Positions 7,570 through 13,116 of a stretch of 13,421 bases of DNA are shown here, one piece after another. Positions within the stretch are counted from its first letter, which is position 1, and each line of letters starts with the position of its first letter. The notes beneath the pieces are model-generated. The model saw only the letters and a list, made by a program, of their open reading frames with translations, did not search any database and was not told where the DNA came from. The position numbers were made by a program, and so were the translations under genes. Location of the stretch: NCBI GenBank assembly GCA_040005915.1, contig JBDTYA010000300.1, positions 1 through 13,421 on the forward strand, given 5' to 3'. The stretch is from JAENVT01 sp040005915. Lineage in GTDB: Bacteria > Actinomycetota > Acidimicrobiia > Acidimicrobiales > Ilumatobacteraceae.

Positions 7570-7575
7570 ACCCTA
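7570..7575 (-). promoter_or_regulatory. Putative -10 element for leaderless transcription of the lipoprotein gene
   Basis: On the minus strand TAGGGT fits the TAnnnT pattern and is separated by 7 nt from the ATG at 7562, so the transcript would begin at or next to the start codon. No good -35 is visible. Confidence 0.4.
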
Positions 7576-7629
7576 CGACACGCTCCCGGCGCGCCCGCGG
7601 AATGTACCGATGCGCGGTGCAGCGGCTCG

Positions 7630-7986
7630 CTACGCGCACGCCACGCAGCTCGCCGCCCAGGGGATGGCTTCGAGCCGTTCGGCAGCGATGGGTGTGCCGC
7701 AGACCTCGCAGATCCCGTAGGTGCCGTCGGCAACTCGCTCCAGGGCGCGATCGACTGAGGCAAGTTGGTGAATGATCTGATCGTGGATCGCCACGTCGGC
7801 AAAGCGCTCGATCGCAATGCTCGTGCCTTCGCCGACCCGCTTCCCGAAGGAGATGCCACCGCTCGGCACGTTTGCACCTGCTCGGAGAATGCCGGCACGG
7901 GTCTCGAGGTCTGCCCGCAGCGCGGCGAGAGAGGCGACGAGGTCGGCGTCGTGCGCAGGCCGTTGGTCATCGGGCTCGACGGTCAT
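7630..7986 (-). CDS. TraR/DksA-type C4 zinc-finger protein
   Basis: A 118-aa TraR/DksA family protein. The C-terminal zinc finger is intact: GICEVCGTPIAAERLEAIP then CVAC, with ligands Cys93, Cys96, Cys114 and Cys117 (C-x2-C-x17-C-x2-C). An N-terminal helical arm (about 11-36) is followed by a glycine-containing linker and a second helix, HDQIIHQLASVDRALERVADGTYG (68-91). The acidic DxxDxA coiled-coil tip of E. coli DksA is not evident, so ppGpp-type action on RNA polymerase is uncertain. Members of this size are common in actinobacteria, where their targets are mostly unknown. The ATG at 7986 (MTVEPDD) has no Shine-Dalgarno but TACAGT (7993-7998) lies 6 nt upstream, suggesting leaderless initiation. 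It heads the minus-strand run and diverges from the 73-codon gene. Confidence 0.85.
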   Translation of the reverse strand: MTVEPDDQRPAHDADLVASLAALRADLETRAGILRAGANVPSGGISFGKRVGEGTSIAIERFADVAIHDQIIHQLASVDRALERVADGTYGICEVCGTPIAAERLEAIPWAASCVACA

Positions 7987-7992
7987 GCGTCG

Positions 7993-7998
7993 ACTGTA
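7993..7998 (-). promoter_or_regulatory. Putative -10 element for leaderless transcription of the DksA-like gene
   Basis: Minus-strand TACAGT, 6 nt before the ATG at 7986. It fits TAnnnT and places the transcript start at about the initiation codon. The -35 region is weak. Confidence 0.4.
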
Positions 7999-8098
7999 TC
8001 TTCGCTCGTCCAAGCCTGTTCGTGGTCCGTCGAGCTGCATGTCGTTTGAGGAGGCCACGTCGCGGGTACAACACGTCATCCGAACCGAGGAGCCCATC

Positions 8099-8320
8099 GT
8101 GTCCGATTCCACCCCTGGCCCAGTCTCGAACGATCCCGCCAACGACGGGTACGAGATCAGGAACGCCGACGACGCTCGGCTCGATGCGAGGCAGAAGGTC
8201 GGCGAAGAGCACGAACATCCGGACGGCGATGTGGAAGGCAAGGACCGCACGATCGGCCAACGGATTCACGACGCGATCGAGCACGTGATCCCCGGCCACG
8301 ACAGCCACGACGGCCACTGA
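8099..8320 (+). CDS. Small hydrophilic His/Asp-rich protein, unknown function
   Basis: A 73-aa hydrophilic protein that I do not recognise. It is rich in Asp, Glu and His and ends in PGHDSHDGH, which could bind metal; IGQRIHDAIEHVI (about 52-64) is a likely amphipathic helix. No cysteine, signal or membrane segment is seen. The GTG at 8099 is chosen because GAGGAG (8087-8092) precedes it with a 6-nt spacer; an in-frame ATG at 8039 would add 20 residues but lacks a comparable ribosome site. TACAAC (8067-8072), with TTTGAG 16 bp upstream (8045-8050), is a possible promoter. The gene diverges from the DksA-like gene across 112 bp and ends 2 bp before a strong hairpin, consistent with a monocistronic unit. 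Confidence 0.68.
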   Translation: MSDSTPGPVSNDPANDGYEIRNADDARLDARQKVGEEHEHPDGDVEGKDRTIGQRIHDAIEHVIPGHDSHDGH

Positions 8321-8322
8321 CA

Positions 8323-8348
8323 GGTCGAACCGACCCGTCGGTTCGATC
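8323..8348. terminator. Bidirectional terminator-like hairpin
   Basis: TCGAACCGAC (8325-8334) is the exact complement of GTCGGTTCGA (8337-8346), a 10-bp perfect stem extendable to 12 with a G-T pair, around a very short loop. There is no T-tract on either side. It lies just after the plus-strand gene ending at 8320 and at the end of the nrdJ-side minus transcript, as expected for a shared terminator between convergent units. Confidence 0.7.
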
Positions 8349-8538
8349 AGACCGCGTGTGCCAGGGCTGCGTTCGACTGACTTGCTTCGGCCCGGTCATC
8401 GAACCCGGCGCTGAGTCCTGATCCCTCGGAGGCACGCGGCCAGGCCGCAGCCCGATCGGCAAGTTCGTCGACGAACACGACGAACAACCCGGTCCGCAGC
8501 CGACCGCCCGGCCCGGGATGGAGGCGGATCAGCTGCAT
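8347..8538 (-). CDS. Possible small ORF coupled to the end of nrdJ
   Basis: A 63-codon frame, MQLIRLHPGPGGRLRTGL to NAALAHAV, whose ATG overlaps the last 10 nt of nrdJ (stop at 8529-8531). Roughly three quarters of its codons end in G or C, close to neighbouring genes, and a hydrophobic-acidic stretch LFVVFVDELADRAAAWP looks protein-like. I recognise no family. It fills exactly the space between the nrdJ stop and the terminator hairpin, and its TGA (8347-8349) touches that hairpin. It could equally be a GC-rich 3' untranslated region that happens to be open. Confidence 0.35.
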   Translation of the reverse strand: MQLIRLHPGPGGRLRTGLFVVFVDELADRAAAWPRASEGSGLSAGFDDRAEASQSNAALAHAV

Positions 8539-11387
8539 CCGCTTGTCGAGCCACAGCTCGGGCAGGCGTGGCATGACCCGGCCCGGATCATCTGCACACC
8601 GCACTGCATGCACATCGGGGCGTCGCTCTGGCGAACCTTCGGTGCCGCAGCGTTGGGGCGAACGATCCCACCTGGGTTGGTGATGTCGTTGTTGGGCGCC
8701 TTCGATGCCAGACCGAGGTCGAGTTGGGCGATGAACTCGTCGGCCGACGGGACGCTCTTCGGATCAGCGGCGATCTCGCTGCCCGTGCGGGTCTCGATCG
8801 CACTCTCCTCGACGCCCGGCAGCGTCGGCTGGAGGCGCTCGTCGATCGAGAAGATCCCCAGTTCGGCCCGCTCGTCATAGGTCAAGTACTCGAGCGCCAG
8901 GCGGCGGAACAGGTAGTCCATGATCGACGAGGCGAAGCGGATGTCGGGATCGTCGGTCATGCCCGCCGGTTCGAAGCGCATGTTGGTGAACGCTTCGACG
9001 AAGGCTCGCATCGGCACGCCGTACTGCAGGCCGTAGCTGATGCTCTTGGCGAAGGCATCCATGATGCCGCTGAGCGTGGAGCCCTGCTTGGAGACGGTGA
9101 GGAAGATCTCGCCGGGGCGGCCGTCGGCGTACTCGCCGATGTTGGCGAAGCCCTTGCAGTCGGCCACCCGGAATTCGAAGGTGCGGGCGTTGCGGGTGCG
9201 CGGCAGCTTCTGGCGGATCGGCTGATGGACCACGCGCTCGACGATTCGCTCGACGGTCTGTGAGGCCATCGACGTCGGGGTGTCGACACCCTCGCCGTCC
9301 TTCTTGCCGGTCGACAACGGCTGGCCGACCTTGCAGTTGTCGCGGTACACGGCGACGGCCTTCAGGCCGAGCTCCCACGACAACTGGTGCAGCGCCTCGA
9401 TGTCTTCGATCGTTGCTTCCTCGGGCATGTTGACGGTCTTGGAGATGGCACCCGACAGGAACGGCTGGGTGGCGCCCATCATCCGCACGTGACCCTCGTA
9501 GTGGATCGTGTTGTCGCCCATCGAGCAGGCGAACACCGGCACGTGTTCGGCGGCGAGGTGCGGCGCGCCGAGGATGGTCTTCTCGCGGTCGATGTACCCG
9601 ACGATCGAATCGATCTGCTCGGCGGTGTACCCGAGCTTGCGCAGAGCACGCGGCACCGTCTGGTTGACGATCTGCATGTTGCCACCACCGACGAGCTTCT
9701 TGAACTTCACCAGGCCGAGGTCGGGCTCGATGCCGGTCGTGTCGCAGTCCATCATCAACCCGATGGTGCCGGTAGGCGCCAGCACCGAGGCCTGGCTGTT
9801 GCGCACCCCGTACTCCTCACCGTCACGCACCGCGACCTCCCATGCGTGCTGGCCGGCGGCCATGACCTCGGCCGGCACATCGTCGCCGCCCTCGATCTCG
9901 TAGCTGGCATCACGATGCATACGCAGGACGTTGAGCATGTGCCGCTCGTTCTCGGCGAAGCCGGCGAACGCGCCCATGCGACTGGCGGTGCGGGCACTGG
10001 TGGCATAGGAGTGCCCGGTCATCAGCGAGGTGAGCGCGGCCGCCCAGGCCCGACCCTCGACCGAGTCGTAGGGCAGACCGAGCGCCATCAGCAGTGCGCC
10101 GAGGTTGGCGTAGCCGATGCCGAGCTGGCGGAAGTTGCGGCTGGTCTCGCCGATCTTCTCGGTCGGATAGTCGGCGCGGCCGACGAGGATCTCCTGGGCG
10201 GTGAAGATGACCTCGATCGTGTGCATGTACCCCTCGACGTCGAAGTTGCCGTCCTCGTCGAGGTAGTGCAACAGGTTGATCGAAGCGAGATTGCAGGCCG
10301 AGTTGTCGAGGTGCATGTACTCGCTGCACGGATTCGACCCGTTGATGCGGCCCGTCGCATGAGCGGTGTGCCACTTGTTGATCGTGGTGTCGAACTGCAG
10401 GCCGGGATCGGCGCATTCCCACGATGCGGTGGCAAGTTCGCGCCACAGGTCGCGGGCACGCACGGTGCGGACCACTGAACCGTCCTTCACCGCGTACAGG
10501 TTCCACTCGGTGTCGTCGATGACGGCATGCATGAACTCGTCGCTGACGCGCACCGAGTTGTTGGCGTTCTGGTACTGGATGCTGAAGCTGTCGGAGCCAT
10601 CGAGATCCATGTCGAAGCCCGAGTCCCGCAGCACCCGCGCCTTGCGCTCCTCCTTGGCCTTGCACCACACGAACTCTTCGATGTCGGGGTGATCGACGTT
10701 GAGGATGACCATCTTCGCCGCACGACGGGTCTTGCCACCGCTCTTGATCGTGCCCGCCGATGCGTCGGCGCCGCGCATGAAGCTGACCGGACCACTGGCG
10801 GTACCGCCGCCGTTGAGCAGTTCGTAGCTGGAGCGGATGTTCGACAGGTTGATGCCCGACCCCGAGCCACCCTTGAAGATCACACCCTCCTCGCGGTACC
10901 AGTTGAGGATGCCGTCCATCGTGTCTTCGACGGCGAGGATGAAGCACGCGCTGGCCTGCTGCGGCACGCCCTTGACACCGATGTTGAACCACACCGGGCT
11001 GTTGAACGCAGCGCGCTGGGTCACGAGGATGTACTTCAACTCCTCGTTGAACGCCTCGACCTCGTGCGGGTTGACGAAGTAACCGCCCTCGACCCCCCAC
11101 GTGGAAATCGTGTCGGCGACGCGGTCGATGACCTGGCGCAGCGACGACTCTCGCTGCGGAGTGCCCAGCGTGCCGCGGAAGTACTTCTGGGCGACGATGT
11201 TGGTGGCGTTCAGCGACCAGGTGACAGGAAACTCGACGCCGGGTTGCTCGAACGCAACCGTTCCGTCCTTCCAGTTGCTGATTCGCGAATCACGGCGCTC
11301 CCACTGCACCTGGTCGTATGGACGCTTGCCCGTCGACGTGAAATGACGGGTGATCCCGATGGCCAGACGTTCCGGCGCCAGTGACAT
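8529..11387 (-). CDS. nrdJ: Vitamin B12-dependent (class II) ribonucleotide reductase
   Basis: Adenosylcobalamin-dependent ribonucleotide reductase, 952 aa, making deoxyribonucleotides with or without oxygen. The active-site loop is NPCSE (352-356), with radical Cys354 and Glu356. Redox partners are Cys148 (QQASACFIL) and Cys365 (NSACNLASINL); the 11-residue Cys354-Cys365 spacing matches class II enzymes. Nucleotide-binding blocks include FKGGSGSGINLSNIRSS (171-187), and APTGTIGLMMDCDTTGIEPD (537-556) belongs to the barrel. A TSCPD-type domain (about 735-835) follows, then a variable linker. The C-terminal tail has Cys926, 929, 939, 942, 945 and 951, giving a zinc-finger-like pair of CxxC plus the swinging redox tail. 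No intein interrupts it. The ATG at 11387 is preceded by AAAGGAG (11394-11400) at 6 nt, a strong ribosome site. Two NrdR boxes overlap its promoter region. Confidence 0.97.
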   Translation of the reverse strand: MSLAPERLAIGITRHFTSTGKRPYDQVQWERRDSRISNWKDGTVAFEQPGVEFPVTWSLNATNIVAQKYFRGTLGTPQRESSLRQVIDRVADTISTWGVEGGYFVNPHEVEAFNEELKYILVTQRAAFNSPVWFNIGVKGVPQQASACFILAVEDTMDGILNWYREEGVIFKGGSGSGINLSNIRSSYELLNGGGTASGPVSFMRGADASAGTIKSGGKTRRAAKMVILNVDHPDIEEFVWCKAKEERKARVLRDSGFDMDLDGSDSFSIQYQNANNSVRVSDEFMHAVIDDTEWNLYAVKDGSVVRTVRARDLWRELATASWECADPGLQFDTTINKWHTAHATGRINGSNPCSEYMHLDNSACNLASINLLHYLDEDGNFDVEGYMHTIEVIFTAQEILVGRADYPTEKIGETSRNFRQLGIGYANLGALLMALGLPYDSVEGRAWAAALTSLMTGHSYATSARTASRMGAFAGFAENERHMLNVLRMHRDASYEIEGGDDVPAEVMAAGQHAWEVAVRDGEEYGVRNSQASVLAPTGTIGLMMDCDTTGIEPDLGLVKFKKLVGGGNMQIVNQTVPRALRKLGYTAEQIDSIVGYIDREKTILGAPHLAAEHVPVFACSMGDNTIHYEGHVRMMGATQPFLSGAISKTVNMPEEATIEDIEALHQLSWELGLKAVAVYRDNCKVGQPLSTGKKDGEGVDTPTSMASQTVERIVERVVHQPIRQKLPRTRNARTFEFRVADCKGFANIGEYADGRPGEIFLTVSKQGSTLSGIMDAFAKSISYGLQYGVPMRAFVEAFTNMRFEPAGMTDDPDIRFASSIMDYLFRRLALEYLTYDERAELGIFSIDERLQPTLPGVEESAIETRTGSEIAADPKSVPSADEFIAQLDLGLASKAPNNDITNPGGIVRPNAAAPKVRQSDAPMCMQCGVQMIRAGSCHACPSCGSTSGCS

Positions 11388-11393
11388 GTGGAG

Positions 11394-11400
11394 CTCCTTT
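11394..11400 (-). promoter_or_regulatory. nrdJ ribosome binding site, with flanking CTCC on both sides
   Basis: Minus-strand AAAGGAG, 6 nt before the nrdJ ATG, is the strongest Shine-Dalgarno in the window. Its GGAG core is preceded by CTCC (4-nt loop CAAA) and followed by CTCC, so it could be sequestered in a short hairpin. Any effect on translation is inference. Confidence 0.75.
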
Positions 11401-11436
11401 GGGAGTAGAAGAGACGGTATCGATTGTGAGGGACGA

Positions 11437-11452
11437 CCACAAGATGTGGTGG
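11437..11452. promoter_or_regulatory. NrdR box A (downstream of the nrdJ promoter)
   Basis: CCACAAGATGTGGTGG has the NrdR-box layout of a CCAC/ACAC arm, 8 bp of A/T-biased centre and a GTGG/GTGT arm. It lies about 40 bp inside the nrdJ transcript. The adjacent nrdR gene encodes the expected ligand. Confidence 0.75.
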
Positions 11453-11478
11453 CGGAGGCGTCCCCTGGCCTGCACCCA

Positions 11479-11494
11479 CCACAAGCGGTTGTGA
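11479..11494. promoter_or_regulatory. NrdR box B (at the nrdJ transcription start)
   Basis: CCACAAGCGGTTGTGA repeats the CCACAAG half of box A and has the same 4-8-4 layout. The gap between boxes is 26 bp (42 bp start to start, close to four helical turns), in keeping with the integral-turn spacing known for tandem NrdR boxes. It covers the predicted start of transcription. Confidence 0.75.
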
Positions 11495-11495
11495 G

Positions 11496-11525
11496 ATTAC
11501 AGCACTGTAGTTACACCCGTGTCAA
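11496..11525 (-). promoter_or_regulatory. nrdJ promoter, sigma-70-like
   Basis: On the minus strand a perfect -35 TTGACA (11520-11525) is followed after 18 bp by TGTAAT (11496-11501), five of six matches to TATAAT. The start would fall near 11489, inside NrdR box B, giving a leader of about 100 nt. It is the best consensus promoter in the window. Confidence 0.75.
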
Positions 11526-11542
11526 TGTTATCGGTGACAATC

Positions 11543-11575
11543 GGCGAGAAAGATTCGTCGTGAATCTTTCTCGCC
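11543..11575. terminator. Perfect 14-bp inverted repeat (terminator-like or operator)
   Basis: GGCGAGAAAGATTC (11543-11556) and its exact complement GAATCTTTCTCGCC (11562-11575) flank a 5-nt loop GTCGT. It lies 17 bp upstream of the nrdJ -35 in a divergent intergenic region where no annotated gene ends. No T-tract follows on either strand. It could terminate an unannotated RNA, act as an attenuator, or be a DNA operator; the sequence alone does not decide. Confidence 0.55.
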
Positions 11576-11583
11576 TGAAAGCC

Positions 11584-11682
11584 AGCAGCGGTGTGAGGTC
11601 GCAGGTTTAGAGTCTCCCTACCCCGCAGCAAGGTCCGAATCGATCGGACAGTGACTGCCCATCCGCGCCTCACACCGCAGCT
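11584..11682. ncRNA. Candidate structured RNA element (99 nt), strand undetermined
   Basis: An 11-bp perfect helix GCGGTGTGAGG (11588-11598) with CCTCACACCGC (11668-11678), extendable by AGC/GCT across an A-A mismatch, closes a 69-nt interior. Inside is a hairpin GTCCGA (11633-11638)/TCGGAC (11644-11649) with a 5-nt loop, stacked under GCAG/CTGC (11625-11628 and 11655-11658). The nesting is what a folded RNA would show. It matches no tRNA, tmRNA, SRP RNA or cobalamin riboswitch that I know. It could be a leader of the plus-strand gene, or a short minus-strand RNA ended by the 14-bp hairpin. Confidence 0.4.
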
Positions 11683-11729
11683 AGCTACGGGCGTGAACGT
11701 TAAAGCCTCCTGCCTGTGGGGAGGAAGGG

Positions 11730-11756
11730 GTACAACCACTGAATTTGTACTGAATT
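11730..11756. repeat. Operator-like inverted repeat with 11-bp-phased direct repeat
   Basis: GTACAA (11730-11735) and TTGTAC (11745-11750) form an inverted repeat with a 9-bp spacer. Overlapping it, ACTGAATT occurs at 11738-11745 and again at 11749-11756, an 11-bp period that puts both copies on the same DNA face. The stretch is AT-rich compared with its surroundings. It may be a protein-binding site. Confidence 0.45.
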
Positions 11757-11786
11757 CACTGGGGACAGAAGGTGAACAGGCAGTGT

Positions 11787-11805
11787 TTGTCCACAGATAT
11801 CCACA
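11787..11805 (+). promoter_or_regulatory. Two adjacent DnaA-box-like sites
   Basis: TTGTCCACA (11787-11795) is identical to the actinobacterial DnaA-box consensus. One base later ATATCCACA (11797-11805) follows in the same orientation, differing from TTATCCACA at one position. The 10-bp repeat length puts both on one DNA face. Only two sites are seen and there is no dnaA or dnaN here, so this is more likely regulatory than an origin. Confidence 0.55.
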
Positions 11806-11865
11806 GGTGGTCGTCGCACCCGAGCCGATAACACTGCAATCTTCGGTCGATCGGCGACACCGGCC

Positions 11866-11871
11866 TATCAT
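11866..11871 (+). promoter_or_regulatory. Putative -10 for a leaderless transcript of the pyrimidine reductase-like gene
   Basis: TATCAT lies exactly 7 nt before the ATG at 11879, so transcription should start at the initiation codon. No Shine-Dalgarno is present. A weak TTCGGT (11842-11847) at 18 bp could serve as -35. Confidence 0.5.
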
Positions 11872-11878
11872 CGCGGCG

Positions 11879-12538
11879 ATGCGCCGGCTGTTCGAGGTTC
11901 CGACGGATCACATCACGGTGCGTGAGGCCTACGACGTCGAGCGTCCTCGACCGCTCGACCGGCCGTGGGTGGGGGTCTGCATGGTGGCGAGCATCGACGG
12001 CTCGACGGTCATCGACAGCAACTCGCGCGGCCTGTCGAGCAAGACCGACCAGGAGGTGTTGCTGACGTTGCGCGACCTCGCCGACGTGTTGATCGTCGGT
12101 GCGGCGACCGTGCGCATCGAGGGATACGGGCCGCCACGCAAGCCCGGGCAACGAGTCGGTGTGGTGAGCCGCAGCGGCGACGTCGACGTCTCCAGTTCCC
12201 TGTTCGCCAGTGGCGCCGGCTTCCTGATCCTTCCCGACGATGCCCCGCCGACGCCGGTCGACAGCGTGCGCGCCGGCGTCGGCGGCGTCGACCTGGCGGC
12301 CGCGCTGGGCCAACTCGACGCCGAATTCGTGCAGGCCGAGGGCGGCGCCCTGTTGAACGGGGCGTTGTCGGCCGCCGACGTGATCGACGAGATCAACCTC
12401 ACCATCTCCCCGCAACTCGCCGGAGGGGACGGCCCGCGGGTGACGAGCGGTTCGGTGCAGCTGTCGCGTCAGATGCGGCTCGCCCACCTGCTCGAGGACG
12501 ACGGCTTCCTGTTCACCCGCTACCTCAGGGTCCGCTGA
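11879..12538 (+). CDS. RibD C-terminal / pyrimidine reductase-like protein
   Basis: A 219-aa protein of the RibD-C/dihydrofolate-reductase-like fold, the family of NADPH-dependent reductases that includes the reductase step of riboflavin synthesis. Family blocks are PWVGVCMVASIDGSTVIDS (29-47), LSSKTDQEVLLTLRDLADVL (52-71), IVGAATVRIEGYGP (72-85), the NADPH-site segment AEGGALLNGAL (153-163) and ISPQLAGGDGPRV (176-188). The length fits stand-alone actinobacterial members, which lack the deaminase half of RibD. The frame stays open upstream to 11651, but the family homology begins near residue 10 of the chosen product and TATCAT is placed for leaderless initiation at 11879. It sits divergently from nrdJ and convergently with nrdR. 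Its substrate (riboflavin, folate or another pteridine/pyrimidine) is not determinable. Confidence 0.88.
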   Translation: MRRLFEVPTDHITVREAYDVERPRPLDRPWVGVCMVASIDGSTVIDSNSRGLSSKTDQEVLLTLRDLADVLIVGAATVRIEGYGPPRKPGQRVGVVSRSGDVDVSSSLFASGAGFLILPDDAPPTPVDSVRAGVGGVDLAAALGQLDAEFVQAEGGALLNGALSAADVIDEINLTISPQLAGGDGPRVTSGSVQLSRQMRLAHLLEDDGFLFTRYLRVR

Positions 12539-12566
12539 CCTGCCGCCGGTAGCCTCGGCTCCTCGC

Positions 12567-12618
12567 CGAAACTTTGTCGCCGGCACGTCGTTGAACGACT
12601 CGACAGCGACAAAGTTCG
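12567..12618. terminator. Bidirectional terminator between convergent genes
   Basis: AACTTTGTCGC (12570-12580) pairs perfectly with GCGACAAAGTT (12606-12616), extendable by two pairs past a bulged A. The 25-nt loop holds a second small hairpin GTCGT/ACGAC. It lies 28 bp after the reductase-like stop and ends 18 bp before the nrdR stop, so it can serve both transcripts. Confidence 0.75.
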
Positions 12619-12636
12619 AAGGTTGAGCGCGATGGG

Positions 12637-13095
12637 TCAGCTGCTCTCGAGCTTCGTCAGCAGGACGAGCTCGCGTTGGAAGTCTGCGGCGGCATCGAAG
12701 TTCTTGTAGACGCTGGCGTAGCGCATGTATGCGACGACATCGAGTGAGCGCAACCGCTCGAGCACTTCGAGGCCGAGCTCGGCGGTGGTGATCTCGTTGC
12801 CCTGCAGTCGTGAGTGGTCCTCGAGATCGATGCTGAGCTGCTCGATCTGCTCGGCCGTGACGGGTCGACCCTTGGACGCTGCGGCGATCCCGGCGACGAT
12901 CTTCGACCGGTCGAACGGCTCGCGCGCACCATGGCTCTTGACAACGACGAGCGCCACCTCCTCGAGACGCTCGTAGGTCGTGAAGCGATGATGGCAGCTG
13001 GCACAGAGCCGGCGGCGACGTATCGACGTGCCCTCTTCGGCCTCGCGCGAATCGATGACCTTGGTGTCGTCGGTATGGCATTTCGGGCAGCGCAC
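12637..13095 (-). CDS. nrdR: Transcriptional repressor NrdR
   Basis: NrdR, the ATP/dATP-responsive repressor of ribonucleotide reductase genes, 152 aa (standard length). The N-terminal zinc ribbon uses Cys3, Cys6, Cys31 and Cys34 (RCPKC and LCASCHHRF), with the DNA-contacting basic segment TSIRRRRLC (23-31). The ATP-cone follows (about 49-139): VVKSHGAREPFDRSKIVAGI, then the core helices and YMRYASVYKNFD (123-134). The start is GTG at 13095, giving the invariant M-R-C-P N-terminus; only a weak ribosome site precedes it. It lies 21 nt after the LysM gene, likely in one operon. Its target is almost certainly nrdJ, whose promoter holds two NrdR boxes about 1.6 kb downstream of the nrdR start. 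Confidence 0.97.
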   Translation of the reverse strand: MRCPKCHTDDTKVIDSREAEEGTSIRRRRLCASCHHRFTTYERLEEVALVVVKSHGAREPFDRSKIVAGIAAASKGRPVTAEQIEQLSIDLEDHSRLQGNEITTAELGLEVLERLRSLDVVAYMRYASVYKNFDAAADFQRELVLLTKLESS

Positions 13096-13116
13096 TGCCG
13101 CCCGAGGCTAGTGGAG

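Noticed and set aside
8529..11387. Intein or insertion within nrdJ
   Set aside because: Class II reductases are common intein hosts, but the alignment of motifs runs continuously with normal spacing and no intein blocks.
11576..11690. tRNA, tmRNA or SRP RNA in the structured region
   Set aside because: A T-loop-like GTTTAGAGTCTC and an anticodon-like CTCTAAA on the other strand are visible, but the adjoining stems do not pair and no acceptor stem or tmRNA/SRP signature is present.
11388..11700. Cobalamin riboswitch ahead of the B12-dependent nrdJ
   Set aside because: I find no B12-box core or typical helices. In Streptomyces the B12 riboswitch controls the B12-independent nrdAB, so none is required here.
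11497..11871. A 124-codon minus-strand frame in the nrdJ intergenic region
   Set aside because: It crosses the 14-bp hairpin, the 99-nt structured element and the nrdJ -35, and its product has no recognisable domain.
11651..11878. N-terminal extension of the reductase-like protein to 11651
   Set aside because: The extra 76 residues show no family match and would span the DnaA-like boxes and other palindromic DNA; a -10 placed for leaderless start supports 11879.
11700..11880. Chromosomal origin (oriC)
   Set aside because: There are only two DnaA-like boxes, no larger cluster and no dnaA or dnaN neighbour.
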